NCBI GenBank assembly: GCA_027068795.1
Contig: JAMOMB010000059.1
Span: forward strand, 1-44,656
Length of the DNA stretch: 44,656 bases
Direction: 5' to 3'
DNA from: Sedimenticola sp.
GTDB lineage: Bacteria > Pseudomonadota > Gammaproteobacteria > Chromatiales > Chromatiaceae
Made by a program: the position numbers and the translations under genes. A model generated the notes under the pieces. The model worked only from the letters and a program-made list of their open reading frames with translations. It had not been told where the DNA came from and ran no database searches. This document shows positions 28,435 to 39,693 of the stretch, in pieces (positions within the stretch are counted from its first letter, which is position 1; every line of letters begins with the position of its first letter).

Positions 28435-29847
28435 CTAATATGCCTTCTTGTCTACAAACCCCCTGAATATGGTCAAAACAATGATTTTCAGATCCAGCCA
28501 CAATGACCAGTTTTCAATATAGTACAGGTCGTACTCCACCCGTTTTTCCATCTTGTCCAGGGTATCCGTCTCCCCGCGCCAGCCATTGATTTGCGCCCAG
28601 CCCGTAATTCCCGGCTTGACCCGATGGCGCTGCATGTATGCTTCCACCTGATCTTTATACAACTCATTGTGCGCCATTGCATGAGGACGGGGACCAACGA
28701 TGGACATCCGCCCCTGGAGTACGTTGAAAAACTGGGGCAGCTCATCCAGGCTGGTGCATCGCAAAAAAGCGCCAAAGCGCGTTACTCTGGGATCGTCCTT
28801 GGTTGCCTGGGTCACTTGCCCTTCCTTCTCCTGGTGTACTTTCATGGTGCGAAATTTGTAGACCTTGATGGGTTTTCCATCCCAGCCATGACGTTTTTGC
28901 TTGAACAACACCGGGCCGGGCGAACTGGCTTTGACCCCGACCGCAATCAAAACCATCAGCGGACTGATTAACAGCAGGATCAGCGCCGCCAACACCCGGT
29001 CCTCTATAGCCTTCAGCACACGGTTCGCCCCCTGCATGGGGGAAGAGCGAAGATCCAGCACAGGAACGCCGGCCACCTCTGTTACCGAATGGTTCAACAA
29101 GTGAAACCCGAAAATATCCGGCACCAGCCGAACATTCACCGTACTGTGGCGCAACATTTCCAATACCTCGCGCATCCGTTCTTCCGCGCGCAAGGGCAAT
29201 GCCAGCCAGATTTCATCAATATGTTTTTTTTCCCTTTCCAGCTGCTTGCATCCTTCTTCGCAGGAAATCACTGGCACGGATTCGATCATCTTGCCCTGCA
29301 ATTCCGGATTATCATCCCAAAAAGCCACCAGGTCATATCCGACCCAGGGGGCATCGTTGAGTTGCCGGGCGACATTTCTGCCCAGCTCCCCCGCCCCCAT
29401 GATGTAGATATGACGATGGTTCCAGCCGCGCTTGCGCATGAAATTGAACAGCAAGCGCACGGCGACCCGCACCAGCACCAGCCCAAGCCAGGCCAGAAGC
29501 ACCCAGATCACCGCCCAGTAGCGCGAATACAGGGCGCCACTTTTGAAACCAAAAGCCAACAACACCAGGATAAGAACCACCACGGCCCAGGCCAATGTCG
29601 TCTTCCAGATCTGCCGCCATAGCTCCTTGCCTCGCCAGGAATGATAGAGTTTGAATAAAGGCAGAATAATGGCGGAAAGCAAGGCGCCGACGACCAGCGC
29701 CAGCTCATAATAGTCATAAATTCGCAGATGCCCGAAGCGGAGGTAATAGGCCAGAAGCCCGGCGCCGATCACAATGCACAGATCCAGTATACGCGCCCCA
29801 AACGATATTACAGGCGAGTACTCCCTGATCAGCCCTTTTTTAAACAC
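28435..29847 (-). CDS. Undecaprenyl-phosphate sugar phosphotransferase (WcaJ/WbaP-type polyprenyl glycosylphosphotransferase)
   Basis: 470 aa; N-terminal TM segments, [91 protein letters not shown]. Confidence 0.95.
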   Translation of the reverse strand: MFKKGLIREYSPVISFGARILDLCIVIGAGLLAYYLRFGHLRIYDYYELALVVGALLSAIILPLFKLYHSWRGKELWRQIWKTTLAWAVVVLILVLLAFGFKSGALYSRYWAVIWVLLAWLGLVLVRVAVRLLFNFMRKRGWNHRHIYIMGAGELGRNVARQLNDAPWVGYDLVAFWDDNPELQGKMIESVPVISCEEGCKQLEREKKHIDEIWLALPLRAEERMREVLEMLRHSTVNVRLVPDIFGFHLLNHSVTEVAGVPVLDLRSSPMQGANRVLKAIEDRVLAALILLLISPLMVLIAVGVKASSPGPVLFKQKRHGWDGKPIKVYKFRTMKVHQEKEGQVTQATKDDPRVTRFGAFLRCTSLDELPQFFNVLQGRMSIVGPRPHAMAHNELYKDQVEAYMQRHRVKPGITGWAQINGWRGETDTLDKMEKRVEYDLYYIENWSLWLDLKIIVLTIFRGFVDKKAY

Positions 29848-30132
29848 AACGCTTTCCTATTTAAAACAAATGGTTAAGCCAAATCCAGATATCAATTCAG
29901 CGAACATCTTTTCTTTTCCCCGATACTCTGCATAAAGCTATCTACCGACCCAGATCATACATCCGGAACACCTGCTTTCGCATCCGGTGCATTTTACCAA
30001 TATTCGGCGCATTACTGCCTGATAGCGGGGAAATTTCTTTCTGCTAACTGTATATCCAGCCAATATATTTGATTAATACGCCATCATGGGGGTATATTTA
30101 TGCGTCTGCAGTAGACGGAGGGGAAACAACGC

Positions 30133-32103
30133 ATGGGGACAGGCAAACTACAGAGCCAGCTTCAGGGATTTGGCCGCTGGAAAATGCGGCAGCTGCATAC
30201 CATGGAACAACTGGAAGCCTGGCTCAAACAACAGGGGCTGTTTACTTCCCAGGCGCAAAAGGCGCTGCAACATGCCGACATCACCCTGCGGCAGGATCAT
30301 GTTACCGTCGCCGTCGTCGGCGAGTTTTCCCGTGGCAAGACAGAGCTGATCAATTCCCTGTTTTTCGGTGACCATAACTTCCGCCTGTTGCCAACCGATG
30401 CCGGCCGCACCACCATGTGTCCCACAGAGATTTTCCAGGATGACTGTGAAGAACCTTACCTCCGCCTTCTTCCTATCGAAACCCGTCTGGATGAAATCAG
30501 CCTGACCGACCTGCAAACCCAGCCAGAACGCTGGGAACACATTCCCCTGAATATTGAGGACAGCGAAGACCTTTACAACAAGCTACTGAAAATCAAGGAA
30601 AACAAAATGGTACCCCGCGACGCTGCCGAGCAAATGGGGCTTGCGGATATCAATGAAGCTGCCGGGGATCTTGATCGCCTGGTATCCATCCCTGCGTGGC
30701 GGCTGGCCCATCTCAACTACCGCCACCCGCTGCTTGCCCAGGGGCTGCGCATCCTGGATACTCCCGGGCTGAACGCTGTCAGCAGCGAACCGGAACTCAC
30801 CTACGAGATTTTGCCCAACGCCCAGGCGCGGCTGTTCGTGCTGGGCGCCGACACCGGCGTCACCCAATCTGATCTGGACATGTGGACACAGTTGGTGCGG
30901 CAGCCCGGCATAAAGCAAAAACTCGGGGTGATCGTGGTGCTGAACAAAACCGACACCCTGTGGGACGAATTGCGCACCGAACAGGAGGTACAGAACAGCA
31001 TTGAACGGCAATGCATGGAAGTGTCCCAAATCCTGGAAGTAAAGCACAAGCAGGTATTTGCCGTCTCCGCCCAAAAAGGCCTGTTGAGCCGGGTGAAAAA
31101 CGACGACAAACTGGAGCAGAAATCAGGAATCCCCCGCTTGGAAAAGCACCTGGCCGAGACCCTGATCCACAACCGCCAGGCGCTGATCGTTGAGCAATCC
31201 ACGGAGCTGGTCTGCAGCGCCCTGGACAACATCAAGGCACTGGTATCGTCCCGCCTCAAACGCATGGAAAAGCAGTCCAGCGAACTCAAAGACCTGAGCA
31301 CCAAAAGCGAAGCCGCCATCGACGGGCTGCTCAAGCAGGCCCAAACGGACAAGGCGCGCTATCAGGCCAGCATCAACGCCTACAAACAATCCCGCGCCGA
31401 CTTCACCGCCCACGGAAAAATCCTGCTCGATGCGCTCTCGCCCTCCGTGCTGGAGCACATCATCACCAAGGCGAAAAAACGCATGTCTGGCGCCTGGACC
31501 ACCATTGGCCTGAAGGAATCCATGCGGGAGCTGTTCGATGACATCAATCAGCAAATGGAGGCTGCCGGCAACCAGTCCCAGGAAATGCGGCGCCTCATTC
31601 GCACCATCTATCGCCGCTTTCAAACCCGCCACAACATGCGGCTGGGCGACCCCAAGATGCTCTCCCTGATCAGCCACCAGGTCGAACTCAACCTGATCTA
31701 TCAGGAAGCGGAAATCTACCGCAAAAGCCCCCGCACGGCATTGACGGAAAAGCATTTCGCCATCAAGCGCTACTTCCACACCGTTGTACGGCGCGTGGAA
31801 CAAACCTTCCGCAATGCCCACAATGACGCCAAGGACTGGCTGGAAACCGCCCTGGATCCACTGACAGCCCAGGTACACGAACACCGCAGCGTGCTCTCGC
31901 AGCAGCTCTCCGACCTGAAGCTGGCCGGACGCTCCCGCACCACCGTAAGACAACGCCTGGCGGCACTGAAAAAAGATACCGCACAGCAACAGATGCAGCT
32001 CAACACCTTGCAAAAAGTCATTTCCAGCCTCCGCAATACCGTACCCACCAGCGAGGAGGAACCCCGAAAAGCGGATGTGGTGGCAATCAAGAAAACCGCC
32101 TGA
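30133..32103 (+). CDS. Dynamin-like GTPase
   Basis: 656 aa; P-loop VAVVGEFSRGKTELINSLF, LRILDTPGLNAV (G3), VLNKTDTLWDEL (G4), extended helical C-terminal half; GGAGGGG upstream of ATG. Confidence 0.88.
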   Translation: MGTGKLQSQLQGFGRWKMRQLHTMEQLEAWLKQQGLFTSQAQKALQHADITLRQDHVTVAVVGEFSRGKTELINSLFFGDHNFRLLPTDAGRTTMCPTEIFQDDCEEPYLRLLPIETRLDEISLTDLQTQPERWEHIPLNIEDSEDLYNKLLKIKENKMVPRDAAEQMGLADINEAAGDLDRLVSIPAWRLAHLNYRHPLLAQGLRILDTPGLNAVSSEPELTYEILPNAQARLFVLGADTGVTQSDLDMWTQLVRQPGIKQKLGVIVVLNKTDTLWDELRTEQEVQNSIERQCMEVSQILEVKHKQVFAVSAQKGLLSRVKNDDKLEQKSGIPRLEKHLAETLIHNRQALIVEQSTELVCSALDNIKALVSSRLKRMEKQSSELKDLSTKSEAAIDGLLKQAQTDKARYQASINAYKQSRADFTAHGKILLDALSPSVLEHIITKAKKRMSGAWTTIGLKESMRELFDDINQQMEAAGNQSQEMRRLIRTIYRRFQTRHNMRLGDPKMLSLISHQVELNLIYQEAEIYRKSPRTALTEKHFAIKRYFHTVVRRVEQTFRNAHNDAKDWLETALDPLTAQVHEHRSVLSQQLSDLKLAGRSRTTVRQRLAALKKDTAQQQMQLNTLQKVISSLRNTVPTSEEEPRKADVVAIKKTA

Positions 32104-32315
32104 TACAAAATCAGGATGCTACGAACCACAGACAAAACCACACTGAAAAGCGCCCTGCGCCCCGATCCGCTACGGATCTGCATACGGATGGCATCCTGCT
32201 GAACAAGGCGGCCATCATAGGAACGACGCCCGGACAAAATAGAAGAGGAATATCAAGGACATGAAACCGGACTGGAAACAAACTACACAAAACCGGATTC
32301 AATCCTCCTCAATAC

Positions 32316-32345
32316 CCGTCATTCCGGCGGATGCCGGAATCCATA
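32316..32345. repeat. REP-like hairpin element (ATTCCGGC-GGAT-GCCGGAAT at 32321-32340)
   Basis: cccgtcattccggcggatgccggaatccat. Confidence 0.75.
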
Positions 32346-32554
32346 ACCCCATCTTTTTGGCCTTAACCATGTTCAGCAGGATTTTTTATACCTTGCTGCC
32401 CGCTAAAGCTCTCACCTAATCCAGGCGAACTTCCAAACAAACTCTCCTCAAAGAATCCCCCCGCCGATATCAGCCTGCAGATTCATTGAATTCGCGTATA
32501 ATTCAACGGCCAATGTAGATGGAACCACACTAGCTGCAAACAACATCCTCTCAA

Positions 32555-33676
32555 ATGAATAAAGTCCTTATCATTTTCGGCACCCGCCCCGAAGCCATCA
32601 AAATGGCGCCTGTAATTAAAGCATTGCAGCAAACCAATAATATTGATGCTGAAGTCTGCGTCACCGCCCAACACCGTCAAATGCTGGATCAGGTACTTGA
32701 GCTATTTGAAATTACACCGGATTATGACCTAGATATTATGCAGACTGGGCAAGACCTGACCGATGTGACAACCAATGTACTACAAGGACTTAGAAAAGTA
32801 TTCCAACAGGCCAAGCCTGACAGGATACTGGTGCATGGCGATACAACTACCACATTTGCAGCATCCCTTGCTGCCTACTACCAGCGCATCCCCGTCGGTC
32901 ATGTAGAAGCAGGACTCAGGACAGGCGATATCTATTCTCCTTGGCCCGAGGAGATCAACCGCAGGTTGACTGGCGCAATCACCGACCTGCATTTTGCCCC
33001 CACAGAACAAGCACGGCAAAATTTGCTTGCTGAAAATGTATCTGATAAAAAGATCGTTGTTACAGGGAATACCGTCATTGATGCCCTTTTCGACGTTATT
33101 GAAAAAATCAACAGCACACCTACCCTAAAGAAAAAACTGGAACAGCAATTCTCATTTATTGATTCAAACAAGCGCTTGATTCTGGTTACCGGCCATCGCC
33201 GAGAAAACTTTGGTGATGGCTTCGAACAAATCTGCCAGGCGCTCAAAGCACTCAGCCAGCAGCCCGATGTGCAAATCGTTTACCCCGTACATCTCAACCC
33301 TAATGTTCAGGAACCCGTGTTTCGTTTTCTTAAAGACGCAGACAACATCTATTTGATCAAGCCTCTGGATTATCTACCATTTGTTTATCTCATGCAGCAA
33401 TCTTATCTTATCCTCACAGATTCTGGAGGAATACAGGAAGAAGCACCTTCTTTAGGAAAACCTGTGTTGGTAATGCGAAATACAACTGAAAGGCCGGAAG
33501 CTATTGATGCCGGAACAGTAATACTGGTGGGAACAGATCTTCATAAAATAACCCGTGAAGTAGGCAGGATTTTAACAAACCAGGGGGCATACAACGCAAT
33601 GTCTTGCACTCATAATCCTTACGGCAATGGAAAAGCCAGCCTCCATATACTACAGGCCTTGACCTCCACCTTTTAA
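32555..33676 (+). CDS. wecB: UDP-N-acetylglucosamine 2-epimerase (non-hydrolysing)
   Basis: 373 aa; [101 protein letters not shown]. Confidence 0.97.
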   Translation: MNKVLIIFGTRPEAIKMAPVIKALQQTNNIDAEVCVTAQHRQMLDQVLELFEITPDYDLDIMQTGQDLTDVTTNVLQGLRKVFQQAKPDRILVHGDTTTTFAASLAAYYQRIPVGHVEAGLRTGDIYSPWPEEINRRLTGAITDLHFAPTEQARQNLLAENVSDKKIVVTGNTVIDALFDVIEKINSTPTLKKKLEQQFSFIDSNKRLILVTGHRRENFGDGFEQICQALKALSQQPDVQIVYPVHLNPNVQEPVFRFLKDADNIYLIKPLDYLPFVYLMQQSYLILTDSGGIQEEAPSLGKPVLVMRNTTERPEAIDAGTVILVGTDLHKITREVGRILTNQGAYNAMSCTHNPYGNGKASLHILQALTSTF

Positions 33677-33863
33677 AGAAGCCCTGATTCATTCATGAAC
33701 TCATATCTTGCACTCAATATTGTTGTGAGCTCTTTTACGAGAATTCACAAAACATACAAAACCCTATGGGGATTATGTGCAAAAAACATTCAACTAAACC
33801 TCTGGGTATTACTATAGTTGTTGATGATCACCACCATATTTTTTCTCAAGCAGATTAACTGAT

Positions 33864-35159
33864 ATGCCGATAAAAACCGGGCAAATGGCCACGCTGGCCG
33901 CACTATCTGTTTCAAATCTCCTCTTGAGTTTCTTGTTTCAGTGGTATGTCGTCACATTTATAGGTTCAGGGTGGCAAACAGACGCCTTGTTTGCAGCCAT
34001 GGTAGTGCCAAATCTTGTGTTGGCAGTAGTGAGCAGTTCTCTAACACATGTGCTCGTACCCGTGCTATCGAACCGGCACGGCAAGGCTTTTGAAGAAGAC
34101 GCATGGATGTACTTCTATCTTGTTGGATCATTTTTTATTGTTGCCTCAATACTGCTGGTTTTGTTTGATAGCATATGGCTACCACTCTTATTGCCTGGAT
34201 TTAGTAATGAAGAATTAAAACTAACCATCGATATTTTTAAAATACAGGTATTTAGTATTGTAGGAGCCTCACTGGTAGCAGTATTGGAGGCCGCGAGCCA
34301 TGCAAAACTCAAATTTTACAATATCGAGGTAATAAAAAATATTGTAGGTATAATCGCCTTCTTGGCATTGGTACTGACAATTGATGAGCACGGAATATAT
34401 GCCGCAGCACTTATATTTTCACTTCGCCCAATACTGTCAGTGCTTTTGTTGTTAAGACATCTAGGAAATTTTACACGCCCAAAGATTCAATGGGATGAAA
34501 TAAAGGCCGTATGGCACAAACTGAAGTATCTCATAGCAGGAACAACTTACTATAAAACCGACCCACTTTTGGATAGATTTCTGCTATCTATGGCAACAAC
34601 TGGCAGCATTACGCTGTATCACATGGTACAGCAAATTTATAGCGCTGGCAGTGCAATTATAAATCGCGCTATTGCTGCTCCCATGGTGCCAGTCCTGGCC
34701 CGTCACGCCGCCGCCGAAGATTGGAAAACATTTAGATCTGATTACTTAAAGCGGTTTGTTTTAATATCTACGTTTTCACTATGCATACTTGTATTGATCT
34801 ACTTTATAGGAGAGTTTTTTCTTGGCATTTTGTTTCATCATGGTAATTTTGATAAAAACTCCATAAATAAAATGTGGACATTGATGCTGGCATTGTCTGG
34901 CATATTTGTCGCAGGCTCTGCCGGGCAGATTCTTTCCAGCAGCTACTACGCATATGGAAACACCAAAACCCCTACCCATATTGGCATTTTAGGATACACT
35001 TTAGGCATAATACTGAAGTTTGTAGGCTTCTATTACTATAATGTAACCGGTGTTGCAGTTGCCGCAAGCACATATTATGTTTTTAATGCCATTTTTCTTT
35101 ATATATTCTTGGAAAAACAAATTGGTAAAAAAATTGCTGCTAAGGGGAAGCCTGCATAA
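33864..35159 (+). CDS. MurJ/MviN-like lipid-linked oligosaccharide flippase (Wzx role)
   Basis: 431 aa polytopic membrane protein; SGWQTDALFAAMVVPNLV, LLLPGFSNEELKL, FFLGILFHHGNFD, SSSYYAYGNTKTPT. Confidence 0.85.
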   Translation: MPIKTGQMATLAALSVSNLLLSFLFQWYVVTFIGSGWQTDALFAAMVVPNLVLAVVSSSLTHVLVPVLSNRHGKAFEEDAWMYFYLVGSFFIVASILLVLFDSIWLPLLLPGFSNEELKLTIDIFKIQVFSIVGASLVAVLEAASHAKLKFYNIEVIKNIVGIIAFLALVLTIDEHGIYAAALIFSLRPILSVLLLLRHLGNFTRPKIQWDEIKAVWHKLKYLIAGTTYYKTDPLLDRFLLSMATTGSITLYHMVQQIYSAGSAIINRAIAAPMVPVLARHAAAEDWKTFRSDYLKRFVLISTFSLCILVLIYFIGEFFLGILFHHGNFDKNSINKMWTLMLALSGIFVAGSAGQILSSSYYAYGNTKTPTHIGILGYTLGIILKFVGFYYYNVTGVAVAASTYYVFNAIFLYIFLEKQIGKKIAAKGKPA

Positions 35160-36115
35160 TGGCTGATGCTTATTTTGAAAACATTGCGCTGGAAAGCATT
35201 CCATGCCCAAATGGCTGTGTGGAAGATGACAAACTTATCGTAAGCGGGTATGATTTGCTTTGCGGATTGCCAGGCGAATTCACTGTTGTGCAATGCAAAC
35301 AATGTGGTTTAATGAGAACCAACCCTCGTCCCACAGCGGCAACTATCGGCTACTACTACCCTGACAACTATGGTCCCTATGCAGGAACCAGAATCACGAA
35401 AAACGATAACTCCGGTATTGCTTTTACATGGAAAAAAAAGATAGACAGCATTCTTTCTACTAAAGGCGAGGCGCTGCCAAACACTCCCCCCGGAAACTTG
35501 CTTGAAGTAGGTTGTGCCTCAGGTAGCTTTCTCTACAAAATGGAGCAAATTGGATGGAATGTTGAGGGAATAGAGTTTTCTGAAAAAGCATCAGAGAACG
35601 CAAGATCACACGGCTATAAGGTTACAACAGGATCACTAGAATCAGCCCAAGAGCCCGACAAAAAATATGACCTAATTGTAGCTTGGATGGTAATTGAGCA
35701 CCTGCATGACCCGAAGGGCAGCCTAGAGAAGCTGAACAAATGGACAGAAAAAAATGGCTTTCTCGTATTTTCTATTCCAAATTCAAGCCGGTTGTTCATG
35801 AACAAATATAGCTATAATCTTCAATTGCCCACACACCTTTTTCACTTTACACCTGACACCATCACAGCATTGCTGAAAAAGACAGGCTGGCACACTGAAA
35901 GAATCATACACCAAGTCACCCTCAGCAGCTTGATGGCAAGTGCTGGATATTGGCTAAGGGAAACACGAGGGGAGAGCAAACTGAGCAGATGGCTGGTGGG
36001 ATATCCTACGAAAAGCAGAAAGCTGCATCTTTTATTTTATCCGCTAGCATATCTACTGGCAAAGTTTGGTCAAACAGGAAGAATGACCATTTGGGCAAGA
36101 AAAGCTGATGATTAA
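35159..36115 (+). CDS. Class I SAM-dependent methyltransferase
   Basis: 318 aa; zinc-ribbon-like CKQCGLMRTNPRP, LLEVGCASGSFLYKMEQIGWNVEGIEFSEKASENAR, DLIVAWMVIEHLHDP. Confidence 0.92.
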   Translation: MADAYFENIALESIPCPNGCVEDDKLIVSGYDLLCGLPGEFTVVQCKQCGLMRTNPRPTAATIGYYYPDNYGPYAGTRITKNDNSGIAFTWKKKIDSILSTKGEALPNTPPGNLLEVGCASGSFLYKMEQIGWNVEGIEFSEKASENARSHGYKVTTGSLESAQEPDKKYDLIVAWMVIEHLHDPKGSLEKLNKWTEKNGFLVFSIPNSSRLFMNKYSYNLQLPTHLFHFTPDTITALLKKTGWHTERIIHQVTLSSLMASAGYWLRETRGESKLSRWLVGYPTKSRKLHLLFYPLAYLLAKFGQTGRMTIWARKADD

Positions 36116-37166
36116 GGTCACCGCATTAACATCCGGCCAAAATGTTCCTTCCACAAGATTCAGAATTCGCCAACATATTGATCAATTGCGAAACTTCAAC
36201 ATTGATGTCGTTGAGCACTATCCGGCTATTAGTAAAGACAAACCCGCCCCCTTTTCATACGTTGGTAGCGCCTCAGCACTTTCCCTACCATTCAAGATGG
36301 CGTTTTCGGCAACAAAATTATTAGCCACTCTTCCAGGCATATTGAGCAGTTATCGTACTGACGTAACGTGGCTAAGTCGAGGAATACTGCTAGGCATCCC
36401 AACATTAGAGGCCATTCTCAAGCAACCGGTTATACTGGATGTTGACGATGCAATCTGGTTACGTAACGGACATATAGCGAGAGGATCACGCTACCTAGCC
36501 AGCAATACACAGGCAATCATTGCCGGTAACAGTTACATTGCGGAATGGTACAGCCAGTACTCTGATAACGTACATATTGTACCTACAGCAGTGGATACCG
36601 ACCGCTATAGACCAAGTAAAATATCTAGTAGCACTAAGTTCACCATAGGCTGGATAGGCACAAAGCATAATCTTCATTATCTCAAGAAGCTAGAGCCACC
36701 CCTGGCTAAATTTTTTAGGGAAAATAAAAATAGTATATTATTGATTGTTTCCGATGAGGAACCAAAATTTCCCAACCTAGACAGTATAAATGTACAATAT
36801 GTCAGATGGTCTAAGGAAAATGAGGTGAGGTTGATTCAGAACATGGATGTTGGGCTAATGCCTTTAGGCGACACATCCTGGAACAGAGGCAAGTGTTCAT
36901 ATAAGATGCTGCAATACATGTCGTGCGGCAAGCCGGTTGTGGTAAGCCCAGTGGGCATGAATGTTGAAGTGTTAGAAAAAGGCAACATAGGATTTTCCGC
37001 AATCAACAATGAGGAATGGTATTCATCGCTATCCGAGTTAAAACAAAATAAATCACTAAGAATGCGCATGGGAATTAACGCTAGAAACATTGTTCTTTCT
37101 CACTATTCCTCTGCAGTCATAACCCCTCGTATTGCGGAAATAATACGCGGGGTTGTAAAAGCGTAA
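36108..37166 (+). CDS. Glycosyltransferase (GT4-like)
   Basis: 352 aa; VPSTRFRIRQHIDQL, IVPTAVDTDRYRP, IGWIGTKHNLHYL, GKCSYKMLQYMSCGKPVVVSPVGMNVEVL. Confidence 0.9.
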   Translation: MIKVTALTSGQNVPSTRFRIRQHIDQLRNFNIDVVEHYPAISKDKPAPFSYVGSASALSLPFKMAFSATKLLATLPGILSSYRTDVTWLSRGILLGIPTLEAILKQPVILDVDDAIWLRNGHIARGSRYLASNTQAIIAGNSYIAEWYSQYSDNVHIVPTAVDTDRYRPSKISSSTKFTIGWIGTKHNLHYLKKLEPPLAKFFRENKNSILLIVSDEEPKFPNLDSINVQYVRWSKENEVRLIQNMDVGLMPLGDTSWNRGKCSYKMLQYMSCGKPVVVSPVGMNVEVLEKGNIGFSAINNEEWYSSLSELKQNKSLRMRMGINARNIVLSHYSSAVITPRIAEIIRGVVKA

Positions 37167-37181
37167 TGGTTATCCATTAAA

Positions 37182-38693
37182 GTGAACGAAATTGTAAATA
37201 ACGACTCATCAAACCCTACAATTCGAGCACGGATTAGAGGAATGCCTTATCACCTTTTGATTGCAACTTGGTGTTGGATTGCTGTAGCAACTACACTAGT
37301 AGCAACCTCTGAGACTTCGACTATTTCACAAGCACATGCCTTCCTAGCATTATATTGCTTTATTATTATTCTGCTACGTCCATTTAAGGAAGCTCCACTT
37401 GCACTAATGCTATTAGCAACAGGGCCAAATGACAATTTAATATTTCTTGGTGCATTACTTTTCTTTCTTCGCTCCATATTATCCGGAAAACTCTATATAA
37501 AAAATAACGCGACTGGATATTTATTTATATTTTTTCTCTCATTAGTGCTGTCTTCTACTGTGATTTCATATTTAACTATTGAGTTTAGGCCCTTACAAAC
37601 TATATTTTGGACTGTTACTTTTCTAATACCTATAACGCTATGTGTTGCTCATTTCAAGCACATGTTTAATGGACTAGCTATTGCGAAATATGGCACTATG
37701 CTTATCTCTATACAAATTTTACCTGTTATTGCCGCTATCCCTTTATACATTAAAGTTGGGTCACCAGATGTTTTTGGGGGAACATGGCTTGATGCTGACA
37801 TAGCAGGATTTTGGGGAACAGCATTAGCAGTCGCATCTTTTTTGCTATTTTTTTTAGGGAAAAACACACAACAAGGAAAGACAAAGGTAATGAGCATGAT
37901 GGCTGTTGGCACCGTACTTTCTATTCTAGCCTCTGGAAAAATATATTCGGTTTTTATTATCTTCCTTGGCTTGTTTTTTTTCCTGAAATATTTCAGACTG
38001 ATTCAGGGATTACTAAACGCAAAAGTTAAGCCTTTCATTTTTCTACTAGTTGGCAGTATTGGAACAATTGTTGTTATTACCACTCTTATTACCCAGGCAG
38101 GAGGAATACAAAATTGGTTAAAATATCAATACGAGCATTCCCATAAAACCATATTCTTAGATCGTGTTTTTAACCAGATGGCGATCTATAATTACAGCAA
38201 TTTATTTGGTGTTGGCCCCGGGATGCTCGGTTCACGTTCTGCCAACGCGGTATCAGCAAATATTTTACATAAAGAGGAGATGGCTCTTCCAAAACTGTTT
38301 CAAGGAGCGCCTCAACCTGAAGCTGAAATTCTTAGGGGATTATACGATAAGGAGTTTCAGGATAAAATCCGTTACATGAGCGCAAATCTGGTCATTCCAT
38401 TTTCAGGGATAGGGGCAATGAAGGGAGAAATGGGCTGGCTTGGCCTTATCTCAGTAATACTTTTATTTTTACTATTGTTTTGGCCACATAGGGTTTACTA
38501 TCACTTGGAAAATGTTAACTATCAGATCACAGTTGTTTATTTTATGGCAACGATAAGTGGATTATCAATAGTGCTGCTATCCATATTCGATACTGCCTGG
38601 GAACAACCCAAAATCATGGTATTTTTAGCGATGCTTATGTTAGCTGCAAGTAGTTCTGGTAGATTGATGGTGCGCACAATCGATGAAAAATAG
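37182..38693 (+). CDS. O-antigen/EPS polymerase-like (Wzy-type) membrane protein
   Basis: 503 aa; about a dozen hydrophobic segments; GTG start; large polar loop near residues 340-400; sits between glycosyltransferases. Confidence 0.7.
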   Translation: MNEIVNNDSSNPTIRARIRGMPYHLLIATWCWIAVATTLVATSETSTISQAHAFLALYCFIIILLRPFKEAPLALMLLATGPNDNLIFLGALLFFLRSILSGKLYIKNNATGYLFIFFLSLVLSSTVISYLTIEFRPLQTIFWTVTFLIPITLCVAHFKHMFNGLAIAKYGTMLISIQILPVIAAIPLYIKVGSPDVFGGTWLDADIAGFWGTALAVASFLLFFLGKNTQQGKTKVMSMMAVGTVLSILASGKIYSVFIIFLGLFFFLKYFRLIQGLLNAKVKPFIFLLVGSIGTIVVITTLITQAGGIQNWLKYQYEHSHKTIFLDRVFNQMAIYNYSNLFGVGPGMLGSRSANAVSANILHKEEMALPKLFQGAPQPEAEILRGLYDKEFQDKIRYMSANLVIPFSGIGAMKGEMGWLGLISVILLFLLLFWPHRVYYHLENVNYQITVVYFMATISGLSIVLLSIFDTAWEQPKIMVFLAMLMLAASSSGRLMVRTIDEK

Positions 38694-39693
38694 CGCGGTA
38701 CAGTTAAAAGTGCTTCATGTAACAAACATGTGGCCCACACCAGACAAGCCCCACTATGGCGCTTTTGTAAAAGCACAGGTCACCAGCCTCGAAAAAGCCG
38801 GAGTTCTATGTAAAATAATTATTGATAGTAAAACCCCAGGCGTTAAAAAGTATCTGTCGCTACGCACACTAACCAACCAGGCAATCAAAGAATTTAAACC
38901 AGATGTTATCCACGCCCACTTTGGCTGGACGGCGGCAGCCTTAGCCCCAACAAACATCCCTTTAGTAGTGAGCTTTTGTGGTGGCGATCTCAATGGGGAG
39001 TCTGGCGGTATGTTGAGGCGTGTTAAATATAGCCTGGGGCGACAGTTGAGTATTATGGCATCCCGTAGAAGCGCCCATAATATTGTCAAATCGCGGATGA
39101 TGCTCCAATACCTGCCAGAGAATCATCTTGGCAAGACCTCCATCATACCTAATGGCGTGGACATGGAACTTTTTTCTGATATGGACAGAAAGCAAGCAAA
39201 AATAAAGATGGGGTGGGAGGCAGGAAAAATAGTTCTATTTGCCGGAAGACCTGACGACCCTACCAAAAATTTCAAACTCGCAGAATCTGCCGTAGAACTG
39301 GCCAAAAAGCTCGTTCCTGATCTTGCCCTCAAATCACCTAAAGGCATAAATCACTCGGATATGCCCATTCCATTAAATGCCGCAGACTTGTTGCTTATCA
39401 CATCCAAGAAAGAAGGATCACCGAATATTGTAAAAGAAGCGCTCTCCTGTAATTTGCCGGTTATTGCTGTTCCTGTGGGTGACTTGGAATGGTTGCTTGA
39501 AGGCTTACAATGCAGCATTGTGTGCAAGTATGATGCAAAAGAAATTTCTGCGGCTATAATAAAATTATTTAATAATAACTGCCCCTCACGCTCAGAAGGA
39601 AGGAAGAAGCTATTAGACATGGAACTCGACTCAGCTTTAGTGGCAAGAAAGTTGATCAATATTTACGAGCAAGTATCCCAACCAAATCATTAG
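38683..39693 (+). CDS. Glycosyltransferase family 4
   Basis: 336 aa; VLHVTNMWPTPDKPHYGAFVKAQV, VIHAHFGWTAA, SIIPNGVDMELFSD, LLITSKKEGSPNIVKEALSCNLPVIAVPVGD. Confidence 0.93.
   Translation: MKNSAVQLKVLHVTNMWPTPDKPHYGAFVKAQVTSLEKAGVLCKIIIDSKTPGVKKYLSLRTLTNQAIKEFKPDVIHAHFGWTAAALAPTNIPLVVSFCGGDLNGESGGMLRRVKYSLGRQLSIMASRRSAHNIVKSRMMLQYLPENHLGKTSIIPNGVDMELFSDMDRKQAKIKMGWEAGKIVLFAGRPDDPTKNFKLAESAVELAKKLVPDLALKSPKGINHSDMPIPLNAADLLLITSKKEGSPNIVKEALSCNLPVIAVPVGDLEWLLEGLQCSIVCKYDAKEISAAIIKLFNNNCPSRSEGRKKLLDMELDSALVARKLINIYEQVSQPNH

Noticed and set aside
31123-32013. 296-aa minus-strand ORF over the dynamin-like gene
   Set aside because: Shadow of the GTPase coding frame; no RBS or family pattern.
22366-32345. 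REP-like hairpins considered as a CRISPR array
   Set aside because: Dispersed, palindromic, different contexts, no regular spacers and no cas genes.
33677-33863. Possible gene remnant between wecB and the flippase gene
   Set aside because: Short AT-rich gap, no readable family fragment in the frames inspected.
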